Origin: CAYJIL01 sp964370235
Lineage (GTDB): Bacteria; Bacteroidota; Bacteroidia; Bacteroidales; Rikenellaceae
Reading direction: 5' to 3'
Assembly (NCBI GenBank): GCA_964370235.1
Contig: CAYJIL010000116.1
Coordinates: 1-5,890, forward strand
DNA length: 5,890 nt
Below, in pieces: positions 1-5,879 of this stretch; position 1 is the first letter of the stretch; each line of letters begins with the position of its first letter. The notes under the pieces were generated by a model. It was given only the letters and a program-made list of their open reading frames with translations, did not search any database and was not told where the DNA came from. The translations under genes and the position numbers were made by a program.

Positions 1-2339
1 CAGGTGGACACCTTAACTGTCTATCTGAGCTAGTTGAGGCTACGGGTGGTCGCATCGACATCGACAAACTACCTGTGGGTGACCCTACTCTTTCGGCTAA
101 AGAGATTGTAGGTAACGAGTCACAAGAGCGTATGGGCCTTGTTATCAAAGAAGCAGACATCGACCGCTTGGCAGCTATCTCGGCTCGTGAGCGTGCTCCA
201 ATGTATGTTATTGGCGAAACTACGGGCGATATGCAATTCACATTTGTTAATAATAACAATGGCGAAAAACCTATCGACCTTAAGCTAGACTATATGTTTG
301 GTGATGCTCCTCGCACAATTATGGCAGACAAGAGCGTTACAACAAGATATGCCGAAATTGAGTATGGCGACGATAAAATTGCAGATTATATCGAAAGCGT
401 ACTTCAAATCGAGGCAGTTGCAAGTAAGGATTGGTTAACAAACAAGGTTGACCGTTCGGTAACAGGTCGTATTGCTATGCAGCAAACGGCTGGTGAGATT
501 CAGCTTCCGCTGAACGACTGTGCAGTTGTTGCGCTTGACTATCACGGTAAGTGTGGTATTGCTACATCGCTAGGTCATGCTCCTGCTGCGGCACTTGCAT
601 CGGCAGATGGTGGTAGCATACTTGCTATTGCAGAGTCTCTCACAAACATTGTATTTGCTCCAATCGAGGGCGGTTTACCTGCTATCTCGCTAAGTGCAAA
701 CTGGATGTGGCCATGTAAGAACGAGGGCGAAGATGCAAGACTTTACACAGCTGTTGAGGCAGCTAGTAAGTTCTCTATCGACCTTGGTATCAATATTCCA
801 ACAGGAAAAGACTCTCTATCTATGACTCAAAAGTACAAAGATGGAGAACTAGTATATGCACCGGGAACAGTTATCATCACTGCAGTTGGTGAGGTTTCTG
901 ACATTAAGCAATCTGTTAAAGCAAACCTTAAGCCAGTAGCTGGTAGCTCGGTGGTGTATGTAGATATGTCACAAGACAACTTCTCGCTAGCGGGTAGTAG
1001 CTTTGCACAGGTGATTGGACGTTTGGGTAACACTGTTCCTAGCGTTTCATCGGCAGAGTATTTTGCTAAGGCATTCGAAGCTGTTCAGTCGCTTATTAAG
1101 GCAGACAAAGTATTGGCTGGTCACGATATTTCGGCTGGTGGTCTTATCACTGCTCTACTAGAGATGAGCTTTGCAGATAACAACTCGGGTCTAGAGGTTG
1201 ATCTTAACCCACTAGGCGCACACGATATTGTAGCTAAGCTATTTAGCGAAAAACCATCGTTAGTTCTACAAGTAGAGGACGGCGAGGCAGTAGTTAAGGA
1301 GCTTACAGCAGCGGGCGTTAGCGCAGCTGTAATTGCAACATACAACACAAACAGACAGTTTACAGTAGTTGACAGATGTCGCTCGATCACTCTTGATGTA
1401 GATATACTACGTGATAAGTGGATGCGTAGCTCATACCTGCTTGACAGAAAGCAGAGTGGCGAGCAAAAAGCGGCTGAGCGTTACGAGAACTACAAGAACC
1501 AGCCTCTTGAGTACTTCTTCCCACAAAGTTTTGATGGCAAGCTAGCTACATTTGGTATCGACTCTCGTCGCAAGACAAAGAGCGGTGTTCGTGCTGCAAT
1601 CATTCGTGAGAAGGGTTCAAATGGCGATCGTGAGATGGCATGGAGTATGCACCTTGCAGGTTTCGATGTAAAAGACGTACACATGACAGACCTTATCTCG
1701 GGTCGTGAGACGCTAGAGGATGTTAACTTCATCGTATTTGTTGGTGGATTCTCAAACTCTGACGTTCTTAACTCGGCAAAAGGTTGGGCTGGAGCATTCC
1801 TATATAACGAAAAAGCAAAAGCTGCACTAGATAATTTCTATGCTCGCAAAGATACACTTTCGCTAGGTGTATGTAACGGTTGCCAGTTAGTTGTCGAGCT
1901 AGGCCTAATTACTCCAGCAGATGCTAATAAACCAAAGATGCTACACAACGATACCCACAAATTTGAGTCGGGCTTCGTAGGTGTCGATATTGCTAAGTCG
2001 GGTTCTATCCTACTTGACTCTATGGCAGGTAGCAAGCTAGGTGTGTGGATTGCACATGGCGAGGGTAAGTTTAACCTTCCTATGGAGGAGTCACACTACA
2101 ACATTGCAGCTAAGTATAGCTATGCAGGTTACCCAGCAAACCCTAACGGTAGCGACTACAATGTAGCAGCTATTGCTTCGGCAGATGGTCGTCACCTTGC
2201 AATGATGCCACACCCTGAGCGTTGTATCCGCCCATGGAACTGGCCACACTACCCAATCGAGAGAATGGGCGATGAGGTAACTCCATGGATCGAAATGTTT
2301 GTTAATGCCTTTAACTGGGTTAAAGAGCAAACTAAATAA
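1..2339 (+). CDS. purL: Phosphoribosylformylglycinamidine synthase, large form (5'-truncated by window edge)
   Basis: Catalyses the ATP- and glutamine-dependent conversion of FGAR to FGAM, the fourth step of de novo purine synthesis, in the cytoplasm. The frame is open from the first full codon at base 3 with no start, so the gene begins upstream; the GTG at 75 is internal, since conserved PurL sequence (GGHLNCLSELVEATGG) precedes it. The visible 778 residues are the C-terminal part of a protein usually about 1230-1300 aa long. In window numbering, NESQER (38-43) closes the first synthase half. The second AIRS-like half follows, with LPLNDCAVVALDYHGK, GKDSLSM (268-274) and HDISAGGL (374-381). 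The glutaminase domain starts near residue 528 and has GVCNGCQ with nucleophile Cys624 (codon 1872-1874), and MMPHPERC supplying His737 and Glu739. All three triad residues are present and the stop is TAA, so this end looks intact. Identification is very secure from motifs. Confidence 0.97.
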   Translation, partial: GGHLNCLSELVEATGGRIDIDKLPVGDPTLSAKEIVGNESQERMGLVIKEADIDRLAAISARERAPMYVIGETTGDMQFTFVNNNNGEKPIDLKLDYMFGDAPRTIMADKSVTTRYAEIEYGDDKIADYIESVLQIEAVASKDWLTNKVDRSVTGRIAMQQTAGEIQLPLNDCAVVALDYHGKCGIATSLGHAPAAALASADGGSILAIAESLTNIVFAPIEGGLPAISLSANWMWPCKNEGEDARLYTAVEAASKFSIDLGINIPTGKDSLSMTQKYKDGELVYAPGTVIITAVGEVSDIKQSVKANLKPVAGSSVVYVDMSQDNFSLAGSSFAQVIGRLGNTVPSVSSAEYFAKAFEAVQSLIKADKVLAGHDISAGGLITALLEMSFADNNSGLEVDLNPLGAHDIVAKLFSEKPSLVLQVEDGEAVVKELTAAGVSAAVIATYNTNRQFTVVDRCRSITLDVDILRDKWMRSSYLLDRKQSGEQKAAERYENYKNQPLEYFFPQSFDGKLATFGIDSRRKTKSGVRAAIIREKGSNGDREMAWSMHLAGFDVKDVHMTDLISGRETLEDVNFIVFVGGFSNSDVLNSAKGWAGAFLYNEKAKAALDNFYARKDTLSLGVCNGCQLVVELGLITPADANKPKMLHNDTHKFESGFVGVDIAKSGSILLDSMAGSKLGVWIAHGEGKFNLPMEESHYNIAAKYSYAGYPANPNGSDYNVAAIASADGRHLAMMPHPERCIRPWNWPHYPIERMGDEVTPWIEMFVNAFNWVKEQTK

Positions 2340-2348
2340 TTACTAACC

Positions 2349-2381
2349 AATGGAGGGCTATTTACGTAGTCCTCCATTTTT
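2349..2381 (+). terminator. Intrinsic terminator of purL
   Basis: An 11-bp stem AATGGAGGGCT / AGTCCTCCATT (2349-2359 with 2368-2378, one G-T wobble) with an 8-base loop is followed by a run of five T (2377-2381). It begins 10 nt after the purL stop. It ends only 18 nt before the next gene's ATG, so it lies in the leader of that gene and could attenuate read-through. Confidence 0.88.
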
Positions 2382-2399
2382 CAACTCTTCATCTTCACT

Positions 2400-3563
2400 A
2401 TGTTAGATTTTTCAAACACAGAGATTGCGTTTAAAAGTAAAAGCAACTCAGATTTGAGGCTGGCATACGTACTATTCAGTGCTATAGCCTCACGAAACCT
2501 TGTTAAAGTATTAAAAGGTGCTACCAATGTTGCACTAGCAGTAAATTTTCCTGTTGGTTGGGCAGTAAAACCTACGTTGTATCGACATTTTGTTGGAGGC
2601 GAAACCCTTGAGGATTGCGTCAAGAATATCGATTCATTGCTCAAGTACAATGTAGCAGCAGTCTTAGACTATTCGGCAGAAGCAGGGCAGAGTCTCGCCG
2701 ATATTGAATCGGCATTTGATGAAACAATGGCATCAATCGACTTTGCGGCTAAAAATAAAGGTGTACCTTACACCGTATTTAAGCCTACTGCAATGACTAC
2801 CGACGAGGTACTTGCCAAGGCATCAAAGGGCGAAAAGCTTTCTGTGAGTGAAGAGATAGATCACAAGGCATTCAAAGAGCGCATATATAAATTGTGTGAG
2901 AAAGCATACAATAATAATGTGCGTATATTGATTGATGCCGAAGATTACTGCTTTCAAGACGAGATTGATCGTGTTACCGAGGATATGATGCGCACCTTTA
3001 ACAAGGAGCGTGCAATTGTCTTTAATACTCTTCAAATGTATAGACACGACAGATACAAATACCTAGAGTGGCTACACGAAGATTCTATTAAGAATAACTA
3101 TTTCTTGGGAATTAAGTTTGTGCGTGGTGCATATATGGAAAAAGAGCGTGCTAGAGCAATCGAGGGCGGCTACCCATCACCAATATGCGATACAAAAGAG
3201 CTTACAGACGAGAACTACGATAATGGCTTGCGCTTTACGCTAAAGCATATCGATCGCATTGAGACTTTCAACGGCACACACAACGAGAACAGCAACAAGC
3301 TAATGGCAGAGTTGATGGATAAGTTAGGTATAGCAAGAGACGATAGTCGTTTGTGGTTTGCACAGCTGTATGGTATGAGCGATAATATCTCATATAACCT
3401 GGCCAAAGAGGGTTACAATGTTACTAAATATGTGCCTTATGCACCAGTTGATAGGGTTCTACCATACTTGATTCGTCGTGCCGAAGAGAACACATCGATG
3501 GCTGGTCAAACCTCTAGAGAGTTAGGATATATATCAACGGAGATGAAACGCCGTGGTATTTAG
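2400..3563 (+). CDS. Proline dehydrogenase, monofunctional
   Basis: FAD enzyme that oxidises L-proline to pyrroline-5-carboxylate and passes electrons to the quinone pool, the first step of proline catabolism; it acts at the inner face of the membrane. The 387 residues are a single ProDH TIM-barrel domain without the P5C dehydrogenase module of fused PutA. Family motifs visible are FVGGE (64-68), LIDAED (177-182), LQMY (211-214), KFVRGAYMEKERARA (239-253), QLYGMSD (322-328) and YVPYAPVDRVLPYLIRRAEEN (344-364). By alignment to E. coli PutA from memory, Tyr347, Arg359, Arg360 and Glu363 correspond to the proline-binding Tyr540, Arg555, Arg556 and Glu559, and Tyr245 to Tyr437, so the active site looks complete. 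The ATG at 2400 is chosen because the family N-terminus (FSNTEIAFKSKS...LF) begins right after it; no Shine-Dalgarno is visible, as is common in Bacteroidota. The partner P5C dehydrogenase is not in this window. Confidence 0.95.
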   Translation: MLDFSNTEIAFKSKSNSDLRLAYVLFSAIASRNLVKVLKGATNVALAVNFPVGWAVKPTLYRHFVGGETLEDCVKNIDSLLKYNVAAVLDYSAEAGQSLADIESAFDETMASIDFAAKNKGVPYTVFKPTAMTTDEVLAKASKGEKLSVSEEIDHKAFKERIYKLCEKAYNNNVRILIDAEDYCFQDEIDRVTEDMMRTFNKERAIVFNTLQMYRHDRYKYLEWLHEDSIKNNYFLGIKFVRGAYMEKERARAIEGGYPSPICDTKELTDENYDNGLRFTLKHIDRIETFNGTHNENSNKLMAELMDKLGIARDDSRLWFAQLYGMSDNISYNLAKEGYNVTKYVPYAPVDRVLPYLIRRAEENTSMAGQTSRELGYISTEMKRRGI

Positions 3564-3619
3564 TTATAACCATAGCTTAAGTTAGCTAGTAAACCAAATT
3601 AAAATAGCCACTTCAAGGT

Positions 3620-3642
3620 ATTGCGCAATGACGCTATATAGC
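3620..3642. repeat. Two adjacent perfect 10-bp palindromes inside the promoter spacer
   Basis: ATTGCGCAAT (3620-3629) and GCTATATAGC (3633-3642) are each perfect palindromes, separated by GAC, and together fill the space between the -33 and -7 elements. Such placement would suit binding of a dimeric regulator, but no known operator was recognised and chance cannot be excluded. Confidence 0.5.
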
Positions 3643-3651
3643 CTATCTTTG
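3620..3651 (+). promoter_or_regulatory. Bacteroidota-type promoter reading into an intergenic region
   Basis: The -7 element TATCTTTG (3644-3651) matches TAnnTTTG exactly, and ATTG (3620-3623) stands 20 bases upstream as a near-consensus -33 TTTG. The expected start is near 3657-3659. It points rightward into a stretch without an established gene, after the proline dehydrogenase stop and before a strong terminator. Pattern match only; no transcription data. Confidence 0.55.
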
Positions 3652-3657
3652 TACTAT

Positions 3658-3790
3658 AAATGTTAGATAAGATATGTTTTTATAGTTGATGATGGCACCT
3701 TCGGTAGAATATTTTAAAAAGGCCATTTTAATTTTACTAGCGGGGTGCAAAAAAAGGGTGGAAAGCGTGATGAACTTTCCACCTTTTTTT
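3658..3790 (+). ncRNA. Candidate small RNA (promoter-to-terminator unit)
   Basis: About 130 nt lie between the predicted start of the promoter at 3620-3651 and the T-run ending at 3790, with no recognisable protein gene. GCACC (3695-3699) can pair with GGTGC (3744-3748), which would enclose an AU-rich arm and place a closed domain just before the terminator hairpin. No known RNA family was recognised. Alternatives are a short ORF at 3689-3823, or simply the 3' UTR of proline dehydrogenase with a fortuitous promoter match. The call rests on the architecture alone. Confidence 0.25.
3749..3790. terminator. Bidirectional intrinsic terminator between convergent genes
   Basis: GGTGGAAAG (3757-3765) pairs perfectly with CTTTCCACC (3775-3783) around a 9-base loop. 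Seven T (3784-3790) follow on the plus strand. Seven A (3749-3755) precede it, giving seven T on the minus strand after one unpaired base. It can end rightward transcription from proline dehydrogenase or the candidate small RNA, and leftward transcription from the LuxR-type gene, whose stop lies about 60 nt away. Confidence 0.9.
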
Positions 3791-3806
3791 GGCTCAATAC
3801 ATTACG

Positions 3807-3833
3807 GGCTTGTTATTATATAATTTACAAGCC
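3807..3833. repeat. Hairpin-forming inverted repeat 3' of the LuxR-type gene
   Basis: GGCTTGT (3807-3813) and ACAAGCC (3827-3833) form a perfect 7-bp stem around an AT-only 13-base loop that is itself partly palindromic (ATTATATAAT). On the minus strand it lies 11 nt after the stop of the LuxR-type gene but lacks a T-run, so it is more likely a 3'-UTR stabiliser than a terminator. On the plus strand a short T-run (3839-3843) follows, so it might be a weak back-up terminator. Confidence 0.5.
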
Positions 3834-3844
3834 AGCTATTTTTA

Positions 3845-4420
3845 CTACATTAATATTTCGCTCTCGGTAACTAGGTTATTCAGCAGAGCATATACAACAA
3901 GACCCGAAACCGATTTTATTGACGTCTTACGAGAGATATTCTTGCGATGTGCTACTACCGTGTGAATCGAGATATTAAAACTATCTGCAATCTCTTTATT
4001 CAACATACCTTTGGCTACTGCCACAAGTATCTCACGCTCTCGCTCCGATAGCTCTTCGGGATCGCCAACCATAGTCGAAGAGTTGCGGCTCTCCATAGCA
4101 CGCTGGGTAATGGTCATAATTTTCTCGCCACTATCATTTATCTCGACCGTATCATCAAATTGTCGCAACACACTTTGGTCAACATAATTGTAGAGTATAG
4201 CTACAATCTTGGCATTCGGAAATATGTGCTTTATTGTCCCGTAGGGTGCAATAGAGGGGTTGACAAAAATTATGTCCGAACTATCGTCTACATCTAGAGG
4301 AAGGCTACTCACCACCCTATTGCAAACAAAGTTATTGCTCGATGCGATTATTTGCGCTAGTCCAACTCTAAATATCTCGGATGGTTCGACTATCGCTACA
4401 TTAAATCTATTATCTGCCAT
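3845..4420 (-). CDS. LuxR/NarL-type transcriptional regulator with degenerate receiver domain
   Basis: A 191-residue DNA-binding regulator. Residues 121-185 form a LuxR-type helix-turn-helix: LSEREREIL (124-132), then GMLNKEIADSFNISIHTVVAHRKNISRK, with SIHTVVAH (151-158) as the probable recognition helix. Residues 6 to about 110 resemble a response-regulator receiver: NVAIVEPSEIFRVGLAQII has the fold signature of strand 1/helix 1, and DIIFVNP that of strand 3. The acidic pair is Glu12-Pro13 instead of Asp-Asp, and the phosphoacceptor Asp is Asn54, so ordinary phosphotransfer is not possible. The ATG overlaps the end of the upstream hemerythrin-like gene by 11 nt, showing cotranscription and probably coupled translation, and a GGAGG sits 6 nt before it. 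The gene ends in a bidirectional terminator. The target is unknown; autoregulation of the operon is a reasonable inference. The HTH assignment is firm and the pseudo-receiver assignment good. Confidence 0.9.
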   Translation of the reverse strand: MADNRFNVAIVEPSEIFRVGLAQIIASSNNFVCNRVVSSLPLDVDDSSDIIFVNPSIAPYGTIKHIFPNAKIVAILYNYVDQSVLRQFDDTVEINDSGEKIMTITQRAMESRNSSTMVGDPEELSEREREILVAVAKGMLNKEIADSFNISIHTVVAHRKNISRKTSIKSVSGLVVYALLNNLVTESEILM

Positions 4421-5108
4421 AGCACTCCTCCAATTCTCTTACCAAGGGGGTCAATATAGACTCCTCGATACGTGTGTGTTTAAGTAAATCATCTTCAAAC
4501 AAGAACAAATCGCTAAGTATTTCGCTACGCTCGCTCTCTGACTCATCGTCCGGAAGGTATTTTATAATAATACTCTTTAGGTCGCTCAATTTGTCATCAA
4601 TATTATCATGATGCTCCTCATACTGATTAATATGATATGCCGATGGCTCTAGACCATCTACAAGCTGATATACATATGGGAAAACAACCTGCTCTTCGTA
4701 ATGAAAGTGCTTTAGGATCTCTTGCTTATACCCGCTAAAGAAAGAGCACAGCATTTTTTGATGTGCAGGAATACAAGTAGATGCTAACATATCTAACTTG
4801 CGCTCGATACTATTAATACGTAAATTTATATAGTATTGGTGCGAACGCTTCAAATACTCAATTAAGCTCTTAATGTTAGTACTAAACAATTGCTGCTGCG
4901 ATGGCGTATAACCATCAAAAGTATGTAGATTACACACCATCAAGAAAAAATCGATATCTACATTCGACTCTTGGCATACCTTTGCAATGGTTGATTCACC
5001 AAAACCTAGCTTAATAGAAAAGCGTGGAAGAATCGAAAGTAATGTATAGTTACGCAGAATTACTTCTGCCATTTTTGTTTCTGGTTGAAAAAGAGAATAG
5101 TTATTCAT
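4410..5108 (-). CDS. Hemerythrin-like di-iron protein, RIC/YtfE/ScdA type
   Basis: Relatives (YtfE, ScdA, NorA/DnrN) are cytoplasmic non-haem di-iron proteins implicated in repair of iron-sulfur clusters after nitric oxide or oxidative damage. In the 232-aa product counted from ATG 5108, residues 11-61 resemble the ScdA_N/DUF542 domain (ETKMAEVILRNYTLL...LGFGES...VDIDFFLMVCN). The rest is a four-helix hemerythrin bundle. All expected iron ligands are visible: His90 (KRSHQYY), His134 and Glu138 (HFHYEE), His167 (EEHHDN), His211 and Glu215 (HTRIEES), with the HxxxE spacing repeated as in YtfE. The Cys-Cys pair typical of ScdA_N is replaced by GFGES. The frame extends to a TTG at 5135, but ATG 5108 is preferred because homology-like sequence starts there (MNNYSLFQPETKMAE); an ATG at 5117 is also possible. 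It is the first gene of an operon with the LuxR-type regulator. It could act as a sensor rather than a repair enzyme. Confidence 0.88.
   Translation of the reverse strand: MNNYSLFQPETKMAEVILRNYTLLSILPRFSIKLGFGESTIAKVCQESNVDIDFFLMVCNLHTFDGYTPSQQQLFSTNIKSLIEYLKRSHQYYINLRINSIERKLDMLASTCIPAHQKMLCSFFSGYKQEILKHFHYEEQVVFPYVYQLVDGLEPSAYHINQYEEHHDNIDDKLSDLKSIIIKYLPDDESESERSEILSDLFLFEDDLLKHTRIEESILTPLVRELEECYGR
4427..4431 (-). promoter_or_regulatory. Shine-Dalgarno of the LuxR-type gene
   Basis: The minus strand reads GGAGG with a 6-nt spacer before the ATG at 4420, inside the final codons of the hemerythrin-like gene. It supports this start. A strong Shine-Dalgarno is unusual for this group and may allow re-initiation after translation of the upstream gene. 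Confidence 0.6.
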
Positions 5109-5140
5109 AATTATCATTGTAAAATTAAACCGCAACTCCT

Positions 5141-5160
5141 TTACAAGAAAGTTCTTGCAA
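5141..5160. promoter_or_regulatory. 20-bp inverted repeat at the predicted transcription start (candidate operator)
   Basis: Half-sites TTACAAGAA and TTCTTGCAA are separated by AG and complementary at 8 of 9 positions. The repeat begins 5 bp past the -7 element of the hemerythrin-operon promoter, so it covers about +1 to +20. A dimeric repressor bound here would block initiation; alternatively the RNA would begin with a hairpin that affects stability. It matches no operator I can name with confidence. Confidence 0.5.
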
Positions 5161-5165
5161 TTTTA

Positions 5166-5196
5166 CAAAATTAGTAAAACGCTATCGCTAGGCAAT
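5166..5196 (-). promoter_or_regulatory. Promoter of the hemerythrin-like/LuxR operon
   Basis: On the minus strand the -7 element is TAATTTTG (plus 5166-5173), an exact TAnnTTTG match. ATTG (plus 5193-5196) lies 19 bases upstream as the -33 element. The expected start is near 5159, giving a leader of about 50 nt to ATG 5108. It excludes cdd, so the operon can be expressed independently of cytidine deaminase. Confidence 0.65.
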
Positions 5197-5199
5197 AGC
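5176..5199 (-). terminator. Possible weak terminator of cdd, overlapping the next promoter
   Basis: The minus strand at 5199-5181 folds into an 8-bp stem with a CTA triloop (GCTATTGC / GCGATAGC, one T-G wobble), followed by GTTTT. It lies about 40 nt after the cdd stop. The T-run is short, and the same bases contain the -33 element of the next operon, so the inverted repeat could instead be a regulator site. Confidence 0.4.
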
Positions 5200-5240
5200 T
5201 AAAACATGTTAAATCAAATGCATAGAATCACTAACAACGG

Positions 5241-5648
5241 CTATATAAAGTTTGAATTAAAAGCATAGGGCAATAAATCAGATATATTTTTTACGAGCAT
5301 GCCTTCATATTTACCATACATAACTACAAAAAAATCACTCTCTTGCCTCTTTTTAACTTCGGCTAACACTTGACAACAAGCACCACACGGAGTAACTAGA
5401 TCATCGGTCGAAATTCCAGCAATAGCCACAGCAATAATCTTAGCAGATGGATACTGAGCAAATACATAATTAACGGCAACTCTTTCGGCACACATAGATA
5501 GAGAGTAAGAAATATTCTCTTGGTTATTACCTGTAACTACTTCTCCACTATCTAGCAATACAGCAGCTCCAACTCTAAAGCTAGAGTACGGTGCATATGC
5601 ATCTTGTGCTGCACTGCGTGCAATAGCCAATAGCTCACTATTATTCAT
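5241..5648 (-). CDS. cdd: Cytidine deaminase
   Basis: Zinc enzyme that deaminates cytidine and deoxycytidine to uridine and deoxyuridine in pyrimidine salvage; the short form is a cytoplasmic homotetramer. At 135 aa it has the usual length of the tetrameric class. Motifs in order are AYAPYSSFRVGAAVL (17-31), the nucleoside-binding GNNQEN (40-45, with the Asn and Glu that contact ribose in the family), MCAER (52-56) with zinc ligand Cys53 and proton-shuttle Glu55, and PCGACCQ (87-93) with the other zinc ligands Cys88 and Cys91. All catalytic residues are present. The ATG at 5648 precedes the conserved start directly. The gene stands alone: it lies about 190 nt downstream of a probable rRNA operon terminator and has a promoter separating it from the following operon. 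Confidence 0.96.
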   Translation of the reverse strand: MNNSELLAIARSAAQDAYAPYSSFRVGAAVLLDSGEVVTGNNQENISYSLSMCAERVAVNYVFAQYPSAKIIAVAIAGISTDDLVTPCGACCQVLAEVKKRQESDFFVVMYGKYEGMLVKNISDLLPYAFNSNFI

Positions 5649-5672
5649 AGCATATTAGTTTAATATATAAGG

Positions 5673-5680
5673 TAAAGATA
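5673..5680 (-). promoter_or_regulatory. Weak candidate -7 element for cdd
   Basis: The minus strand reads TATCTTTA, one mismatch from TAnnTTTG, 24 nt before the cdd ATG. No convincing -33 box is seen at the right distance. A promoter is needed here because a terminator separates cdd from the rRNA operon, but this site is only the best available match. Confidence 0.22.
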
Positions 5681-5838
5681 CAAAAAAATTGTGAATGTGT
5701 GTTACGATATTCTATGAATGAAAATTGAGTAGCCATAATGCGATATAGCACTAGTGTGAATACAGTTATAAATATTAGGTTAAGTAGCGATTATGTATGC
5801 ATTGTGTATTAATTGAAACACACCTATAGGGTATAAAT

Positions 5839-5873
5839 AAAAAAAGGGTCAGACACATTACTGTATCTGACCC
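5839..5873 (-). terminator. Intrinsic terminator of a leftward rRNA operon
   Basis: GGGTCAGA (5846-5853) pairs perfectly with TCTGACCC (5866-5873). After one mismatch the stem continues with three more pairs, ACA/TGT, to a TTAC loop. Seven A on the plus strand (5839-5845) give seven T on the minus strand directly after the stem. It lies a few bases beyond the apparent 3' end of 5S rRNA, as expected for the end of an rrn operon. Confidence 0.87.
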
Positions 5874-5879
5874 TAAAAT

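Noticed and set aside
75..77. GTG as the start of a 754-aa gene
   Set aside because: The frame continues upstream to the window edge with conserved PurL sequence, so this is an internal codon of a truncated gene.
2294..2301. AATGTTTG as a -7 element for proline dehydrogenase
   Set aside because: It lacks the leading T and a -33 box at the right distance, and its transcript would have to pass the purL terminator.
827..2330. Several 65-89 codon minus-strand frames opposite purL
   Set aside because: They are shadows of a strongly conserved gene, with low-complexity Ser/Thr/Leu-rich translations and no domain signatures.
3660..3689. Nine-codon leaderless ORF (ATGTTAGATAAG...) right after the orphan promoter; it starts with the same nine bases as the proline dehydrogenase gene
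   Set aside because: It is too short to judge, the shared ATGTTAGAT is not extended further, and a chance match is likely.
4260..4487. 75-codon plus-strand frame opposite the LuxR-type and hemerythrin-like genes
   Set aside because: It is antisense to two well-supported coding regions, with no promoter and no recognisable motif.
5133..5135. TTG start giving a 241-aa hemerythrin-like protein
   Set aside because: The extra nine residues (RFNFTMII) show no family resemblance and come from the AT-rich leader; ATG 5108 directly precedes recognisable sequence.
5749..5756. CACTAGTG palindrome between cdd and the rRNA terminator
   Set aside because: An 8-bp palindrome is expected by chance at this length, and it is not aligned with any promoter element.
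5649..5838. Possible gene or tRNA in the cdd/rRNA spacer
   Set aside because: The stretch is AT-rich, has no sustained frame and no cloverleaf arms; only a weak -7 candidate for cdd was found.
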